Source: Hymenolepis diminuta
Taxonomy: Eukaryota; Platyhelminthes; Cestoda; Cyclophyllidea; Hymenolepididae
Length of the DNA stretch: 64,000 nucleotides
Reading direction: 5' to 3'
NCBI GenBank assembly: GCA_900708905.1
Contig: CAADRB010000026.1
Coordinates: 2,484,594-2,548,593, forward strand
Shown: piece by piece, positions 24,131-38,700 of the stretch
Layout: every line of letters begins with the position of its first letter
Position numbering within the stretch: the first letter of the stretch is position 1
Translations under genes and position numbers: made by a program
Notes under the pieces: generated by a model
What the model saw: only the letters and a program-made list of their open reading frames with translations
The model's database searches: none
What the model was told of the DNA's origin: nothing

Positions 24131-27100
24131 CTTTATCGATTTATTTATATTTCTTCCACTAGCCTAGAGTAGGGTATTTCAACTTAATATAATATATACT
24201 ATGCTATTTGATAAAGACAAGTATCAGGTGACCTGAACAAAAGGGAGGGGCACACACAAAAAGGCCTTTTAAAAAGTTCAGGTACAAACCAATGGTCCAA
24301 ATGGATGCAACTCATGTATGTCCGCATGTTATGTGTATGTGTGCTGGTTGTATTATTTACACAATCCATCCGGTAGTAATTACGAGCCTACCTCCCCTCC
24401 CTCCCCTACTTCATCATTTCACTCTCACCCGTCTGTTATAATGACAACCATACACACGGGTTGATGATGGTGGTGGTAACTAACCATTTGAAAATGCATC
24501 GCTCTGTGTGCAAGTATGCGCACCAACAAGGCAGAGATAAATATTTTATTTTTGAACCTCGTGTGATTCCCGCAATCATCCATCCACTCCATCGCGGTTT
24601 CTTTCAATTTGTTGGCGGACACGACATAATGTGAAGGACGCAAACTGACCACAAGATAAATGTATTGACTGATAGGGTTAAGGTATGTTACCTTTTAAGT
24701 TAATTGTCTTTTAAAGTATTATCAAACGTTTAAATTTGAACAAGTTTTATTTGATCTTTTCATGCTTCTCTGCAAAATGAAATGACAACTTCAATCACTG
24801 CTTGATCTTGAAATAAAGAGCATTACGTTATACTGAAATTTATGGGCTAGTTAAATACATGCGGTCTGAAATCACACCGTAAAGCATGCAAATATGTGAA
24901 AAATGAATGATTTAGATATTTTTTCTCACTTCTTACCAAACAAAGCTGAAAAGTAACTGCGCAAACACTGCCCTTTTAATTATCTTAGTTTTTATCCAGT
25001 TTATTTGAAAAGAAGTAAGAAACATGCAATTAATCCTCAAATTCACAAAATCCAGAAGAGGTAAATCAAGCAAAAGCAAATGAAAATAATTTATTAAACG
25101 AGTTTGAATATACATAGACAAGAAGTGGAAGAATTAGATTATGAAGTTGGCATCAAGAATTTTAAAGGATACATTGAGTTGTCAAACTTCTCACTGTATA
25201 TTGTCCAAATTTCCTAAAATCAAAATTTCATTATCTGATCCATGGGCACACGTCCAGGTCTTATTGACAAGTTAAATGAATCCAAGTACTGGCCATACAC
25301 CTCGATTGCAGCAATTCACTTAAACAAATATTTCATGACTTCTTCGAAAGTACAAGTATCCTATTATTAATCATTATTTCAAATTTGTATTATATGTAAC
25401 ACTTAAGTACGCGTTTAGAGTTGAAGTAATTCCTTCCCATTGATATTGCTAAGAAGATAGTTTATTACAATATCCATTTAAACCAAACATTGAACTCTGA
25501 TCATCTTGAAATCAGGTAACGCTAAAAACACTTACACAAACATTTTAATGTATTAAATGAATTTAATGCCAATCAACAGAGCAAATCAAGACGATTTATG
25601 GTAAACAAGTTTCACATGAACTTAAGCCTTGTCCACTCGAGTCTAATGACAGATGAATGAAGGGATGACTTTTCATAATTAATATCTCCATTTTGATACC
25701 ACGACAATGTGCGGTAAAATATTTACATTGATTACCATTCAAACAAAAGGTATTAACTGTAAATTCATGATTACTTTAAACAGCTCGATTTGGAACTTAT
25801 TAAGGAAAATCGAATAACAACACAAATGAACACTTTTAACTAAAATGTATTTTTCTTGCTTCCTCTGAATAAAATGTGTTTTGCTGTCATTATTATTACC
25901 TAATACAAATAAGAAATACAAGTTTTACTCACGGGAAGTTATTTAAATTTCATACAAGAAAGGATACAATAAAGGAAAAGAAGGGCGAAAGGAGGGAGGT
26001 CAAGTTGAAGCAGTGAACTAAGTCAAGGTGTCAAACGAGTCTTATTTCACATGAATAGTTAATGCCATTTTAAAAGGTCCACTTTTCAATAAATGGGTAA
26101 AGTTCACCGTACCTAGTATCACACAATTCAAATTTAACCCTTAGGTTTTTGAGTGTGTCAAAGTCCAGGATGTTTAGAGTTTGTTAATCTGTTGATTGCA
26201 TTCATTCCGAATAATTATCTGGAGCAGGTATTTGACATAAGCTCAATGTTCCCTACAATTTGCTGACACCTCGATGGAAATATCTGTGGACCTTTCTATA
26301 AAATAATTACTTAGCATTACTTTGTTATTATTGACCGTGGCATTTCAAAAAGCCTTTACAAGTTTTAATCAAAGAGGTGTATCTGAACATGCGAAAGTGC
26401 CGGGGATGTGATGAAGATGTAGGGGCGAAGAGCAACAGCGAATGAATTCGGGATATCAAGTGTCTTACTTTATCTGAAAGTTGAGTTTTTTTAATTAACA
26501 TAAAGGGTATAATTAACTTGCATTACCCAACGTTTGAAGGTCAATATTTATGATTTGGGTTTCAGGATGAGTTCTTGTCTGGGATGACCTAGCTTTTGGT
26601 GGGTCTTGTCACTTTGATTTATATGTATCTTCTTGCGGTCATAAGCAGATTAATGAGACTGGCAACGGGATATAAACTTGGCGGAATCTACCAGAGTTCA
26701 CTCCAGGTAAAATCCAACAACGCCATTTAAAAACAATATTGTGAATTTCAATACCCTAATTACTCGTAATAAAATAACCAGAATGATGGGCAAGTAAATA
26801 ATATCAGACATCAGCGAAAAACGCCTCTGATGGTGGTTATTCCGCTATGATTTTGATTTACATTAATATGAACTGATTATAAATTGTGGATTTCATAAAC
26901 AATAGGGGGGAGTCAAAAGACTTTCTGAGTGGCATAAGCATGGTCTAACCAAAAATTACGAATAAACATTGGAAAAAAATTTTTCACCATTTTATTTTTT
27001 CTATTTAACAGATTTCCGAAGTATGGACGGACGAAATTTTTTTGATCATGAAAAATCCACGTCGCACAAAAATTTAATGACTCAAGGAATAAATGGATGA

Positions 27101-29563
27101 GAAATAAGCTTAGAAGGGATGAAGTTATGTAAATGCATGCTCGATTTTCACTATTCGTTCGCGTGTCGGGGTGCAGTCTCATTAAATGCTTTATAATCTT
27201 GAAACCCGATATTCCAGCTAGAAGGAGGAAAGCGCAAGTTTTCGTTGTTATTGTGAACGGTGTACAGTATATCGAAATTCATGTTAGGTCACCTAAACAG
27301 TTTGAGAATTAATCAATATTTCAATAATAATTGAGGAGAATATAGAATAAATAGACATTTCATAAAGGGAACAATTTAATCATTATTCATAAATACTTGA
27401 TAAAATGCAAGTGCATCCGTGTTTGAATCAACCTTCCACTGGTTGAAATTATTTGGTTATTCCCATTTTATCGAGTTCTTTCTCTTTACTTTATGAAATA
27501 GGTGGAATACTAACGGTTTCGTGCAATGACACTCATGAATTCTTGGGTGTTATTCTGTTAAACAAATTCATGCATTTGGGTATCGTAAATTCAAAACAGT
27601 ACGGTGAAAATTTCGTTCCTAGAAGTTAAATTTTGGTCTAGCATAATATAATTCTGAAGTTGTTAGCCAACGGGTCAATTTCATAAGCCTTGACTACTCG
27701 TTGAGATCAACATTTAAATTTCTATTTGTCTTATTAATTAGACTATACAGAGTGTCTTCATTATGATAATCACGGGTATCCTTAATATATGTACGCTAAT
27801 TTATGCTGCTCTCTTATTCATTCATCTAATGCTAGGAATATGGTTACGCGATCCAACCTTAGTTTTCGATTATCAGTGACGATTCACTCGTATTTCACAC
27901 CTTAGATCGAGTAAACAAAATAGAAATTACGGCATCATTAAGGGTTAAAAATATTGCTAAATTCAAATTAACGCCGTTAAATGACACGATCAGGTAATAT
28001 TTTGTGCATAAAGTGTATATTCAAACCCATGAATAATTATTATTATTTTTTGTTTGACTGTTCATGTTGAACTGCTAACCAAGAGAAAAATTGTACTGTA
28101 AGTGAAATAGGTTAGGAAAATTAAATTGGATTCGAGTCTCTTCAAGGGTTTTTATAAAGGCAACAGCATATTATTCTTCTGACCTGAGCAATAAAGAAGT
28201 CAAAATCTTTAACTCAATAGACTATATCTCTTCATCCTTTCCCCATATTATATCCCCGCGCAGCTTTGCATCCTCATTTCCGAACAGTACCATTCGTGCT
28301 TTCTCTATTATTACGCAAAAATATTATCAGGATATTGAAATTGTGATAAAATGAATGGGCCTAAACATGGCAAAAATTCTACATTGATTCACATGCAACC
28401 TCCCTCCCCTCCCTTTGTAGTATTAATATTTATAAACAACTTTAAATATAATCTTTCATCACTAATATTTCTATTGGGTATTAAACAGAATAGTTTAGAT
28501 CAATTGTGACGCAGAAATTTGCACCAGATTATCGAAAAAATAGCTGCATTATTATGGAAGTCAAACTCAAGTTTGCCTAACAAAAAGAAGCGAGTTATAA
28601 TTTTCTGATTAATTTTCACCTCAAATGATTTTGGGCCTTCGTAGAATGAAAACCCACGACAAAATTGTAATTGTAAATTTATAAAGGCTTATGTAACTTT
28701 TCGAATCACCAAACACCGGGGAATTCCATTCTTTATTCAAAATACAGCACAAATCAATATTTGAAAACTGATATCTGAGGATATGCTTTCCGATTTGATG
28801 ATTTCAACTGTTTATCGTAATACAAGCTATAATGATTACCAAGTATGTAAAATTTTCTCACTTTTCCACTTATAATGGTGACTAATACAGAGAGATGCGA
28901 AAACACCTCAGACAAAACAAACCTTTTAAATAACTTATAAACAGCACATATAAGCTTCGCCAAATTACCTTTTTTCTCGTACAAACTTCATCAGCACAGA
29001 TAGTTCGTTTTCTTAAAAAGAAATGTCCAAAAAAAGCTCCAGGGGATTTCACAAAACACAAATACGAAGGCATTCTTACATATAAGGCATTCGAGAGCAG
29101 GAATTACGATTATGAGATTTGAGAGGAAAGAGATAAAGCAGGGAATGAGGGAAGAGATCGGTCAATAAGGAGGAGGTTGGGGGGAGTCGAGACTAGAAGA
29201 TATCAAATCCCTGCACATTTCTCTCAACGCCGGTTCTCTAACAAAAAATTAAATATAAAAATAGGAAACACAGATGTCTGCAGTTGTGCGAGCAAAGTTT
29301 AGTGGGGAGGGTAGGAGAAGCCTCGTGTAGAAAAGGGAGACCGATGTCTTTCTTCTTTCAGTGTAATATGCTACTGATTTCAATTTAAGTGACAGTCTCA
29401 TTGACTTAAATAAAGGCACTGTGGGTATGCCTGGGTATGTATTAAGCTCAAAGATACCGGCGTCGTTCGTTGAAAAGAAGTAGAGAAAAGGATTGCAGAG
29501 GGGACAGGGTACATCTTGTTTTCCTGTAGTCCTGAAGATATGAGATAACAAAGACTTCGTGCG

Positions 29564-29782
29564 TTAACAAGAGGGATTGGTGGACTGGTTTTCAGCTCTT
29601 TGGCTAGGTACCCAACCGTTTGTTGTACCGTTGCTACCCGGGGGTGGCGTCTGGATACACATGACCGGCGAACTACCTGATTCTGGACATCGTTGGGAGA
29701 GACGTGAACCGGTTTCACCATTTCGTAAAAATAATGAATGGTAGTCACGGATATGTTGCTTTCGCAGGAACCTCTTGGTCAA
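29564..29782 (-). CDS. Convertase last exon: cytoplasmic tail
   Basis: The acceptor TATTTTAG leads into LTKRFLRKQHIRDYHSLFLR. 72 codons, stop TAA at 29566-29564. Basic juxtamembrane residues follow the positive-inside rule. YHSL fits the YXX-phi adaptor-binding consensus used for TGN/endosome sorting (furin has YKGL). The remainder is Ser/Pro/Asn-rich; no acidic cluster like that of furin is seen. Confidence 0.88.
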   Translation of the reverse strand: MTKRFLRKQHIRDYHSLFLRNGETGSRLSQRCPESGSSPVMCIQTPPPGSNGTTNGWVPSQRAENQSTNPSC

Positions 29783-32700
29783 CTAAAATATAATGAAAGA
29801 GTGAGAATCGTCAGAATTAATCTCTCCAAGAAGTAACTTAGGAATCAATTAAAAAGCACACGTACGTGGTAAATGAGATAGACCATGGCGATAATCGTCG
29901 TTATGATGGCTGTAATAAAGAAACTCAAACGAACTGGATCTGATTTCAGCCAGTTCCAGAGACTGGGTATTGTCTCCTTTGGAGCATTGGAGAAGTCCAT
30001 TTGGTAGGTATGATTTCCATAAAGATCGAAACCACCACCAATCAATGACCACGATGTGCAAGTGGCTGAAGAAATGAAGAAGATGATTGTTATTAATTGG
30101 TTAAGCTAATTAGTCTTTATTAGATTTTAGTCAGTATCAATTGGCTTCTCTTTGGATATCAAAAACTAAAGATAATTCGACTTCAAGGTGAACACGTCCC
30201 GACTAGATAGCATCTTATTATGTTGTGTTAATTACAACCGTTTAAACAGGCAAAATTGATACACTTGACGACAGGAAGAAGTCAATCATACCCGAATTGC
30301 CGTGTCTAAAAGGGAGTTTATCACATGGTCAGGACACAATATCCAAGGTTATTTATCTATGTTATCGTTTTTCTACCCCTTTTACATCGATCCGCCCATG
30401 ATTCATCCTTCGACATGGAAGCTGCTTACCCATTTTTTCCCTTTAACAAACATACCATTTCATCCTTATCCTGACAATGGTTACGAGACTGTCGTCTTCT
30501 CTCTGCTCTCTCCCTCTCTCTCCTCCGATAAATACTACATCATCGTCTCTGTCTCCTTCTCCATCTTGTGACAAAGCAGTTGATGAAGCTTGGAAGTGCA
30601 ATAACTTAGGAATATTTTTCGAAGTTATGCAATGCAATTAGCAATTTCAGTAATTTGCGCATTATGTATTCTAATAGCGAGCACCCGTGCATCAATAACG
30701 ATTTTCGATTTATTGATTTACTTCGGACCTCCCACCGTGTATTTGCGAAAATTTCGAATTTTTATTGGAGAGTTCGTGTGCACACTTGTGGTGAATAGAA
30801 CAACTCGCCGTATTGATTAAAAAATAATGGAAAGAATGTGAATTTCCCATCGGAAGGTCCCCAGAAGAGAGTTTTGATTCGATTTTTCCTAATGGGCTAA
30901 CAAACTATTATCCATTTAACTGTTAAATTCGACTATGCTAAATGAGTACATACATTTGTCATTACACATTCGCAATTTAAGAAAGAAGGTTGGAGGAACC
31001 GGCTAGTAAAGCGTGGGAGAGAAGAAAAATCAGCAGTAGCATTAAGGTGTACATTGAATGCCGTTCAAAAAGAGAACTAGCAACCGGACAGGTGAAACTT
31101 GGTACTCCCTCCTCCCTAAAGAGACCACCTTGGCCGTCTCTCCTTCCACTAATTTACCCTCTTCCAACCTCCGCGCCATTCCCAAGCCAACCCTACCCTA
31201 CCTCCCACCATACACAATCATCTCGGTCTTTACTGAACCCCCTCCACCCTTTGCGCGTACAAACACGAATTAGTCAACGTTCCATTTACGAAACTTTCTA
31301 CCAACCGAAGGAGGGCGACTAAGAAACGCAGCACAATAAATCAGGAAACAAATGGGTGCTAGTGAATTGTGAATGTACTGAGATGGCAGAGAAAGTGAAG
31401 AATTCATTGCACTTAAACTTCAAATAAACTAAACATCATAATATATAATTTTATAAAAGAAATCGAGTCTTCTTAACAATTTTAAACTCCCCAAATAGGA
31501 GCAATGACCCAAAATAACCAAATATGTAGGAAACGACCGCTATAAGAATGGTAAACGGCGTATAATTGAAATTTTCTTTGAGAAATTCGATATTCTAGGG
31601 TGATTGAATGTGGCTAAGTCAGCCGCCATTTGCTTTGCGGATTGGAAAAAATATTAGCGTTAAACGAGAAGTTGACCATATGCTGTATTACAATCAATAG
31701 AAGGTCGCAAAGCTTGTATAGTTTTCTAATCTTCAGCTGACTCATAGAAATTAATGAGAGACAGTGCTCAAGATACTTTGCTGTACCTACTTCAGCATGC
31801 CATTTCCATTTCAACTTTTAATCAAATCTTCGTTAAATTTCTTTGAATTAATAGTTTATTTCATTTTTCAAACGTTTTTTATGAATACTTTAACAGCAAT
31901 TTTCCACTTCGATTCGGTCTATCCTCAATTTCCTATTTCAACATCAAAGACCCCCTGGTGACCTGATAAAACGCTGGCAGAGTCTGCTGAATTTAACTTT
32001 CGATTGACCTGGCGCAACTTATTCCTCTCAGTTGTACTTATCTTTCTTTTAATTCGACTTGCAACGGATCTGATTTAGTATACCACCTTCAATATTGGCT
32101 CTTTAACATTCAATAAAATTCGCCCTAATCCTTTTTAAATTAAGGACAAAATGGCTAGATTCTTCTTTCCAATCAAATTAGTCATCAATCATCAAATCTA
32201 ATCTTCAATTTCCATAACTTCGGGTCTGAACAAATCGCTAGAACTAAGGTGGTCACTGATTATAGCGACCATAGGCGATAATAACTAGCTTTCAGAAGAT
32301 ATGACAATAACCCATAGCAATTATATGTGTACTTCGGTAAACAATCCGATTGGTTAGCCTTTATGCCAATTACTTAATGCTTCAGATTTTCGGGTTGGCT
32401 TATGATGGACTGATCACGATGAATGTTTTATAATTTAAAATACTTGCTTATTTATAATAGGAAAATGAGAAACCATGTTCAGATACAAAAATTCTAAGTT
32501 TGTTAAATTAGAACTCAATTTCTGTATGCTCTCCCTCCTTCTCTTATTCCAATATAAATAACCAAATATCCTATACAGGTTAAATTTCTTATAATAAGAG
32601 CCACCAAAGCCCCCTTGCACAATTCTTTACCTTATTTATCGGTACATCTTGATGGCTTAGTGGTTAATTAGCTAAAAATCTAGGCTACCTAGGAGGTACA

Positions 32701-35700
32701 CACACAAGCAGCACCGACTTCATTTTAACTTCTCCCCACACCCGCACAAACACACGCTCTCACTAAAAGAGAAAAAGGAGACAGTTACACGACCACGGTC
32801 CAGTTAGCGGTCATGGGACGCACACGCTGCAGATGGTGGTGCATAAGTATTCCGTGTTTGTCCGTGTACGCACCCATCGTGTTTATCTTAACTACTGTGC
32901 ACATGCGCAGCACAGCAGCCACACATACGAGAGAGCGAAATCCAAGCATAGTGGGCAGGCATGCATGTGTGTTTATTCACACATATGAACACTGGCTGCG
33001 CATAGGGAGTCAAATTCTCGCTTTATGCAAGCATTCGTGTGTGACACATTTTTACAAACCCCCTATAATGTGCTGCATGTCTATGGTGCCACGATTTATG
33101 GGCTCAGCCACATTAGGCAAATTAGATTGGAGTTCAGTAGTAAGTGTAATTACGTAATGCGTCCGTGCAAATTTGTTTGATAATATGAACGCGCTTTTAT
33201 CGTCGTATTTGTAAGACAGGATTTCGATAAATAATTAATGGTTTCGTTTATTGATTGGCTTGTGGCGTTAATCACTTCATCGGGTTTTTCGCGTTGAACT
33301 GAAAATTGACGATAAATTTTCATTATCACTTGCTGCGCCTAAAAATAAAATGTCTATAGAATAGTAATGTAACTCGATTACCGATCGAATACTGAAAAAT
33401 GCCTCAGAAATTTTCATGGTCAATGTTAACAAAAGTGACAAAAAATTTGAGATTAAAAACAAATACGGATTTAAATGAGCCAAAAATTGTAAAAAAACCG
33501 AGATCGGAAATACATTCATTCTTACTGTATAAGTAATTGAATAGGAAAACTTACGCTCATTAGGAAGGCAGAAGAAGCAATCTTTGGGTGATTCAATTTC
33601 CAAAAGTCGTCCGACATGACAGCAAGGTATGCAGGGTCCCGAGAATGTATTGGATTCGTATGCTCCATTGGATTGCATAAATCTGGGAAATTGAGGTACT
33701 GGTAGACAAGCCGGTGAGGGATTTAAATTGCTGCCAACTATTCGATGACATTCGAGACAATCTGTGGGATTGGGACCTTGGCATCGGGCACAAGAAGAGT
33801 GACAAGGTCGGCATTGCTAAAGGTAAAATATAATTAATTATTTGAAGATGGATAGAACGTTGATGAGTAAACTACTTACTTTGTCATTTTCATCAAAGTA
33901 GGCCATTTGAGGACAAGGGTGTTCTATCTCACACTTTCCACTAGTTTCGTTCAATGCATAGCCCTCATTACATGAGGTGCACCAGTCCGGACCTAGGATG
34001 AAAGAAAACAATTAAAATAAACTCTCTACTGTCGATTAGTAAGTAGTGTATATTTTACCAGAACAAGATTTGCATAGGGGGGGACAGGAAAGGCAGATTT
34101 CACGTTCGCCTATTCGAAATGGATAGGTAACATCTGGGCAGACATTTACACAGCCGTAACCGTCAATATTTGTATTTGCATAGGACATCATGTGGTTAAT
34201 CTCACGTTCACCAAAAGCCAAATAAGTGGCCGAAGGACACTGAAGACAGGAATCGGAATCCTCCACACATGTCAAACAGGAAGGATGGCAGGTCCGGGAG
34301 CAGTTTGGACTGAAGGCTCTATTGCAAAAGCAAAATAAATACATAAGAAAGGTAAAACAATATTTTTTTGAGTTATAATAAATTCTAGGTAGAACTGGCT
34401 AGAGGAGATAGAGAATCCCACAGAAAGAATACATGATTATGTATTTGAAACTTTTACAAATGTAATGAACTGCTCATTAGGGAATTTTATTAGAATACTG
34501 AAATAAACCAAATCACTTAAATGACTTTAAAGTTCGGAACTTGTCAGAAAACAATCCCGTTATTTATTATTATTTCTCGTGGCAGTGTCGAAAACTTTTA
34601 CAAGTTTTAAGGGAGACAGTAAGTGAATCCAGTAAGCGTTGAAATTGTAGATGGGGTCAAGAAGAAGTAAATAATGAAGAAAAGGTAGGAAGTTTTATAC
34701 TTGAATTGTGGCAGCACTGATTTTTCTATGCTCTCATAAGGAATATAAGTAACTTTGTAATATCCTGATATTAAAATTTCATAAATTAACTTTCAGAATC
34801 ACGGATGAAGTTATTTCCAAAATATTAAGAGCCAGATAAATGGTCTATTTATTACCGTGGTTGGTCATGCCACCCTGATTTGTTTACAGCTTGTTACAGT
34901 GAAGTGAAAAGTTATCAAATTTTTAGTATGTTTGTAGACCTTTCTACGATGTTTAAAAGGCCATTTGCAGATTTCATGATTTGAACCTATTTTTTTAGGA
35001 AATGACCTGTATTTCCTTCCTCAGTTATTCCAACTTTGACTGACCCGAATCCAAATTCCCTGTGTGAGATACCATTCTTAATGGAAAGTTAGAGTAGCTA
35101 TGACTAACCAAAAATGTCCTCGATATATGGCGTCAATGTTAATTGGACTCCACAATGACTTATATAAAGCTTGATTTGAAGAGGAGGTGATTTTGGAGTT
35201 CGATATTTACTCCTACTCTCTTCCGAGCTCAGAATGAGGGATATTCACTAGTATTTCCTGCTACTTTATTTAGTTTGCCCATTAACAACCTTCAAAATCA
35301 GTTATGCAACTTCAAAATATAGTATCGCTCTGAATGAAAGAACTATGAATGACATTCTAGTGTGACTTTTATACAAACGACCACGTATACATCAAATTGT
35401 ATCAATCTGGCATTCATAATGATGAGCTTTAAGGTCGACAGAACGGCTACTTATGCTCAATCGACACCATTTGGGTGTTAGAAAATGATGAAAATGTGTA
35501 TCAAAAGTAGCACCTAATTGTTAGAAAAGATTTGTTGTGCCGGTCACGAATTAAACGCATATTAATGCTTACACAGTGGGCGGAATGGTCAACCATACTG
35601 GTTAGGTCTGGCTAATACAGGGGTTGGCAGACTTCTAGTTTATCATCAAAGAGGGACTCAATGATGTCACTCCCCTTTTTTCAGAATGTGTGCTGGAAAA

Positions 35701-38700
35701 CGATTTCCTAAATAGTCCTCGGAATTGTTATAATTATAAATCTTTCGATAGAATAACTGATAATTGATATGCATCCGTCTTTTTGATTGAAACATAACAT
35801 GCACAAGTCCTATTACTAAGACTATATTTAAATAAGATATTCAAATGGTAACATGAGATGGTGCATCAAGATTCAATAACGATACAAGGAAATATTAGTT
35901 CGATACTCCGAACTTCAGTGTATGGATATACGCTCTGAAAGAACTCGGAATAATTAAAATAGCATTTTTAATGATCCTATATGGCTGATAAAACGAAAAT
36001 GGCTAACGTCATGGATGATGAACAGTTTTGTAGCCTACATGGAAACTGGATCTATTCCTGAAATAACATGGTTTATCAACCGACTTAAAATTTTTTGTGC
36101 TTGTTTCAGGGGAAACGGTAGAAGACGAAGATCTTGAAACAAAAAAGCATCGATTATCTTTTTGTCACATATGTGAGGTAATCTTCATCGCAAATTTCGA
36201 ATAAAACGATACCAGAAGGAATTGAAAAATATTTTCCAGAACATTCCATGATAAGATTACCATTCCTACCTTCTCAATTTTAATTTAACCGTCTTACTCA
36301 AAAATACTTACTGACATAAAAATCATTTAATCCTGATAATGAATACCCCTCGATCACCCCTGCAGCAGATCCAACAATGGAGAATTAAAGATACAATTTA
36401 ACATCATCATTCTATTTGGAAAATGATTTTAACTTGATTGTATTAGAAGAATTGGCATTTGACGATTTATCAACAAACAAAACGTTTTTAAATCTCACAA
36501 GGAAAACAATATCTCAAATTCGTGATCATTAGATGTTTTTGCACGAAGTATGGACCATAAACCCTCATTAAAGTGAGATCTGCAGACACAGATGGATTGA
36601 TCGCATATGATCCGCTTCTTAGCCTACAGGTGTTTGTTATAGGTGGTATATGGAAAAGGGTGGTCGTGAAACCACTTAAAACTATCTCACGCCGGATACA
36701 ATTTTTTAAAGAACAAATGTAGTCACTTTTTAATATCTTACGCTACAGGGTGTACGCTTTCGTATAAGTGCACCAAGTTTAGGGACTGATCTAATACTTT
36801 TCCGAAAAAATGATAAAACCTGCAAAAAAGTGTCGAAATGCAAAAAGGTAATCATAATATCTTGCGAAGCTTTGTGATAATCTTTTAAAGCTATGTGCCT
36901 TGTGGTTCAATTCGTACTCTCGGTACATTCTTCGAGTAAATGAACTTATTATACTGACAAAAAATAAGCACTTCGTACTGCTAACTGGGGGTTCCACAGC
37001 ACCAAACTGCTATCGGAAAGCATTGAATGGCTAGAATCCTTACTACCAGTCTCAATTTACCCAAAGTCATATTTTGAAGAGATAATGAATACGTATAAAT
37101 GTGAGACTGAATTTCAGGAAATCTGCTTGCTCAATTTCTAATAGGCAGTTTTTATTGACTTACTGAGCAAAGAAGGGAAGTTGGGATATACTCTGGATCC
37201 CGTATTGTAGATAAAAAAGAATAAAAGTATGAGAGAATAAATGACTAATCGATTAGAGGGACTGGCGTAAATATTAAGAACAGAATTTCAAGCGAAATCA
37301 AAAAAGTAGCCGAACTGACGAATCGAATTTGAATTTTGATTTTTATTATCTACGTCGACATTTATTACTGTACTCTTCTAATTATTCTTGAAGTTCTTCA
37401 TGATTAAAGTTTGTGAATTTCCCGGAGATAAGAATTTAAACACATCCAGTAATCAACTTAAAACAAATTCGAAATTTTACCCAATGGGACAGGAAGAATT
37501 GCAGAGTGCTGATTCAGAATCGAGAATGAGATCTTCATGACAAGCGCTACAGCGAGGTACTGTAAAGCCCTGAAGTTGCTCAGACGACGCGGTACAGTTT
37601 GCACAGCCCGGTGGACAGGGTGCACAGGCCCAGACATCTCCATTGTTGCCAGAAGTATGGTAGAGACCCTCTTTTGTTAGCCGGAAGGCGGGATAGAAAC
37701 CGGAAGGACAGGATTTCTCGCAACGACCATCAAGCATGTATCTATTAAAAGGTGGATAAATTGCGATAGTTCGAGTAGTGTGCTAATACAATCCATTCCA
37801 TATGTTAATGGTGGCCAAAAATAATAATATTAAGTGTAAGGAAAGGCCAGTTTAAATAAAGCGGACAAGAGAGCAAAATATACTTTTGCCTTAAAATTGA
37901 TGTTTAACAAATTTGCAGAAGTGGTAAAAATTTTTTTCTTAAATATTATTGTTAAATAAACATTTTGCTGTTAAAGTATAACATTATTTGGAAACCGTCG
38001 TGTCTACACGTGAAGCAGCTGAAAACATTTAAAAGAAAACTATTCTTCTGAATGAAATATCAGCTACCTATCAGAAAGAAAAAGAGAAAAAAATGGCAAC
38101 TCTAAAAGCACTAATAGATAGAAAATAAAGATAATATAATTATGTGAAGTCTTCCTAGGATATCGGCGATAGGGATAGAAAAAAAAAACGAAAGAAGGCT
38201 TTTAGCAGATAGACAAACATAAGGGATAAAAACGAAAACACATACAAAATTGTTATTCAAGTTAGAAGAAAACAAGATTAGTCATAAGAAAAAAAACAAT
38301 CTGCTTCTTTTTCCTCCCAAAATACGAAGGTTTAACACTCAAGGGGCATTTTGATTCAATCTTTTGTAAATAGGATGAATTATAATAAACTAAATATCGA
38401 CGTGATATATAACGCGACACTTCAATCACCATTTCATTTCCATTTCGATTAATATGCGTGATTAGATAAGATTAGAAAATTGATCCACAAACTACTAACT
38501 CCAAGTAAACGGCGGTTAGCAATTGTTTGTAAAGAAATGAAGGCGTCTAGAACTTCATATAACGAGCCAAATTATCGGCCCATCACCATTTACTGGACTT
38601 CCTGTTAACCCATTTCGGTTGCTTCCAACAATTAAAGACTGATTTTTTTATATTATTAAGAGTAATAATAATTGAACCTTATTTAAGGTTATATCGATAT

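Larger units (their letters stand above)
23016..29563. other. Convergent intergenic region with 3' UTRs
   Basis: It lies between the stop of the plus-strand capicua-like gene and the stop of the minus-strand convertase. It holds presumed 3' UTR sequence at both ends, AT-rich DNA, and a weak R2 repeat copy at about 23.99 kb. Open frames at 23092-23412, 26913-27182 and 29249-29748 lack recognisable protein. Confidence 0.6.
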
